Shown here: piece by piece, positions 62,762 to 64,000 of the stretch
Layout of the letters: every line of letters begins with the position of its first letter
How positions within the stretch are numbered: the stretch's first letter is position 1
Source: Cyclospora cayetanensis
Taxonomy: Eukaryota; Apicomplexa; Conoidasida; Eucoccidiorida; Eimeriidae
Reading direction: 5' to 3'
DNA: 64,000 nt
Assembly: GCF_002999335.1 (NCBI RefSeq)
Contig: NW_020312403.1
Coordinates: forward strand, 62,001 to 126,000
Position numbers and translations under genes: made by a program
The notes under the pieces: generated by a model
The model's input: only the letters and a program-made list of their open reading frames with translations
Told to the model about the DNA's origin: nothing
Databases searched by the model: none

Positions 62762-64000
62762 CTTTCCCGACGCTGCAGCAGAAGTCTCACTGCCACCAGG
62801 CCAAAAGAGGACTTATGACGATGAAGGATGATGACACACGCGGGGGAGAAGCGCGCACGCAGTAACGCGGGACACACAGGCAGCAGCCCAACAGTCCGGC
62901 CTCTTTTTGTTTGGTTCCGCGAAGAAAGAGGGTGGCCTCAATTGTGAGTGAGGAGGCAGCGTCAGGTTCGCTGGACACTTCACGCACCGAGATGCCAGAC
63001 ACTGGCTGGGGCCTTTAGGCGTGCTAGTTGCTTTCTCAAGAGAGGGAGGGCGGAAGGAATACAAGCACGGCTCGACGACTCGCCGAAGACTCGCAGCTCC
63101 TGGGGTCGCCTCTAAGAGACGAAGGAAGGAGAGAGAGTCCACACGTTCGGAGGATTGGCTACACACAGGACGGCGCCGCAACTGAAGTGCGCCAACCACC
63201 AACCGTGCCCTGCAACGCAGCGGTGCGAGGAAGGAGTGTTGCGGACTGCATGGCCAGGAAGTGAATGGACACAAGGAGCTCGCTTTTGCGCCTAGAGGCT
63301 CAGGGAGGCCTTTGAACGTACGCAGGAAGAAAACGGTAACGGCTACGATAGAGCGACAAGCCGTGAAAATCCGAATAAGGCGCCACTCAAAATCTATCTG
63401 GAACTGCTACCTCCTATCTATTCCCATGACCACATACGCCCGTCAGCAAGCGGTGATATATATAGTATATTTAACCAGCAAACACAAGGCTGTAGTGGCT
63501 GCTCCCAAGGGGCTGCGCACGGGATGCCTTCTAAGAACCCTCTAGTTGACTTTGTGGATTCAAATTTTAAGTTGAAAACAAAGAAAACTATAGCAAATGA
63601 TAATTTGAGCGATGCAGCATGTGCATGCAACTACAATCTGAGCTCTAAGAAACTCTCGGTGGGCAGAGAGGCAATCATGACAAATAAAGGCCGTAGAGAA
63701 GACTCCTTTAGCATTAATACAACAAAAGATCGAGAAAACGCTCGCTATTGCCTACTAAAGGCAAAAACACTCACAAGGGAGCAGATCGATTGGCCGCATG
63801 CACAATCGCTCATTCCTCTGTGTGATTTAGCTGAGAGGAAGAAATTGCGGTAGACCCTGAAGGATATTCTACCTTGGTGCTTTGTTGTCTTATTCCGCTA
63901 AAAATATAGGCTGTGAACACTACTTTTTGTGTGATCTAAGAATCCCGATACGGGCCGCTTCGCGTTTCGCCCACGCTTTTGTGGTCGTCTAGCTGTTTGG
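62762..64000. other. Upstream flank of the 5-phosphatase gene to window end
   Basis: No gene supported. The first few hundred bases should be the 5' UTR and promoter of the 5-phosphatase. A TATATATAGTATATTTA patch at about 63455-63471 is AT-rich but unassigned. A 109-residue plus-strand frame at 63524-63853 has no domain. Confidence 0.5.

Noticed and set aside
63524..63853. 109-aa plus-strand frame starting with ATG near the right edge
   Set aside because: Lysine/asparagine-rich in AT-rich DNA, no domain, no splice signals; more likely chance.

Overview
The window looks like nuclear DNA of an apicomplexan coccidian, most likely an Eimeria species. The genes are broken into many short exons with GT-AG introns. 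The coding sequence carries CAG-type trinucleotide runs that give long glutamine and alanine tracts. Gene-dense stretches alternate with gene-poor, AT-richer stretches. Product names below rest on protein motifs read by eye; no database search was run. Exon models were built by matching splice phases across each join.

Layout. 1-3582 (+): a PP2C-type protein phosphatase, 5' end possibly off the window. 10955-5342 (-): a mitogen-activated protein kinase (nine exons, 1110 aa by my model) with a TDY activation motif, a long activation-loop insert and a 578-residue Gln-rich tail; the tail looks like a separate polyglutamine gene until the splice phases are followed. About 11-20 kb: a 9 kb gene desert holding a decayed Ty3/gypsy-like pol gene (reverse transcriptase, RNase H and integrase fragments) and a diverged 111-bp direct repeat. 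20144-28293 (+): a very long, largely disordered coiled-coil protein. 29996-35756 (+): an alpha/beta hydrolase spread over about ten exons. 41057-37225 (-): a GDAP2-type protein (macro-like plus CRAL-TRIO). 41.1-44.8 kb: intergenic. 47195-44811 (-): an ankyrin-repeat protein with a Pro/Lys-rich tail encoded by six copies of a 69-bp repeat. 51073-47574 (-): a SMYD-like SET-domain protein. 51.1-54.3 kb: intergenic with a possible second reverse-transcriptase relic. 56582-54343 (-): a nucleotide-sugar transporter most like the GDP-fucose transporter family. 62761-58014 (-): an inositol polyphosphate 5-phosphatase, ten exons, all catalytic motifs found.

The genes do not form an operon or obvious pathway cluster. 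Signalling is the common theme: a MAP kinase and a PP2C phosphatase in convergent orientation, a phosphoinositide phosphatase, and a CRAL-TRIO lipid-binding protein. From 37 kb to 63 kb every recognised gene is on the minus strand. No rRNA, tRNA or CRISPR array was recognised.
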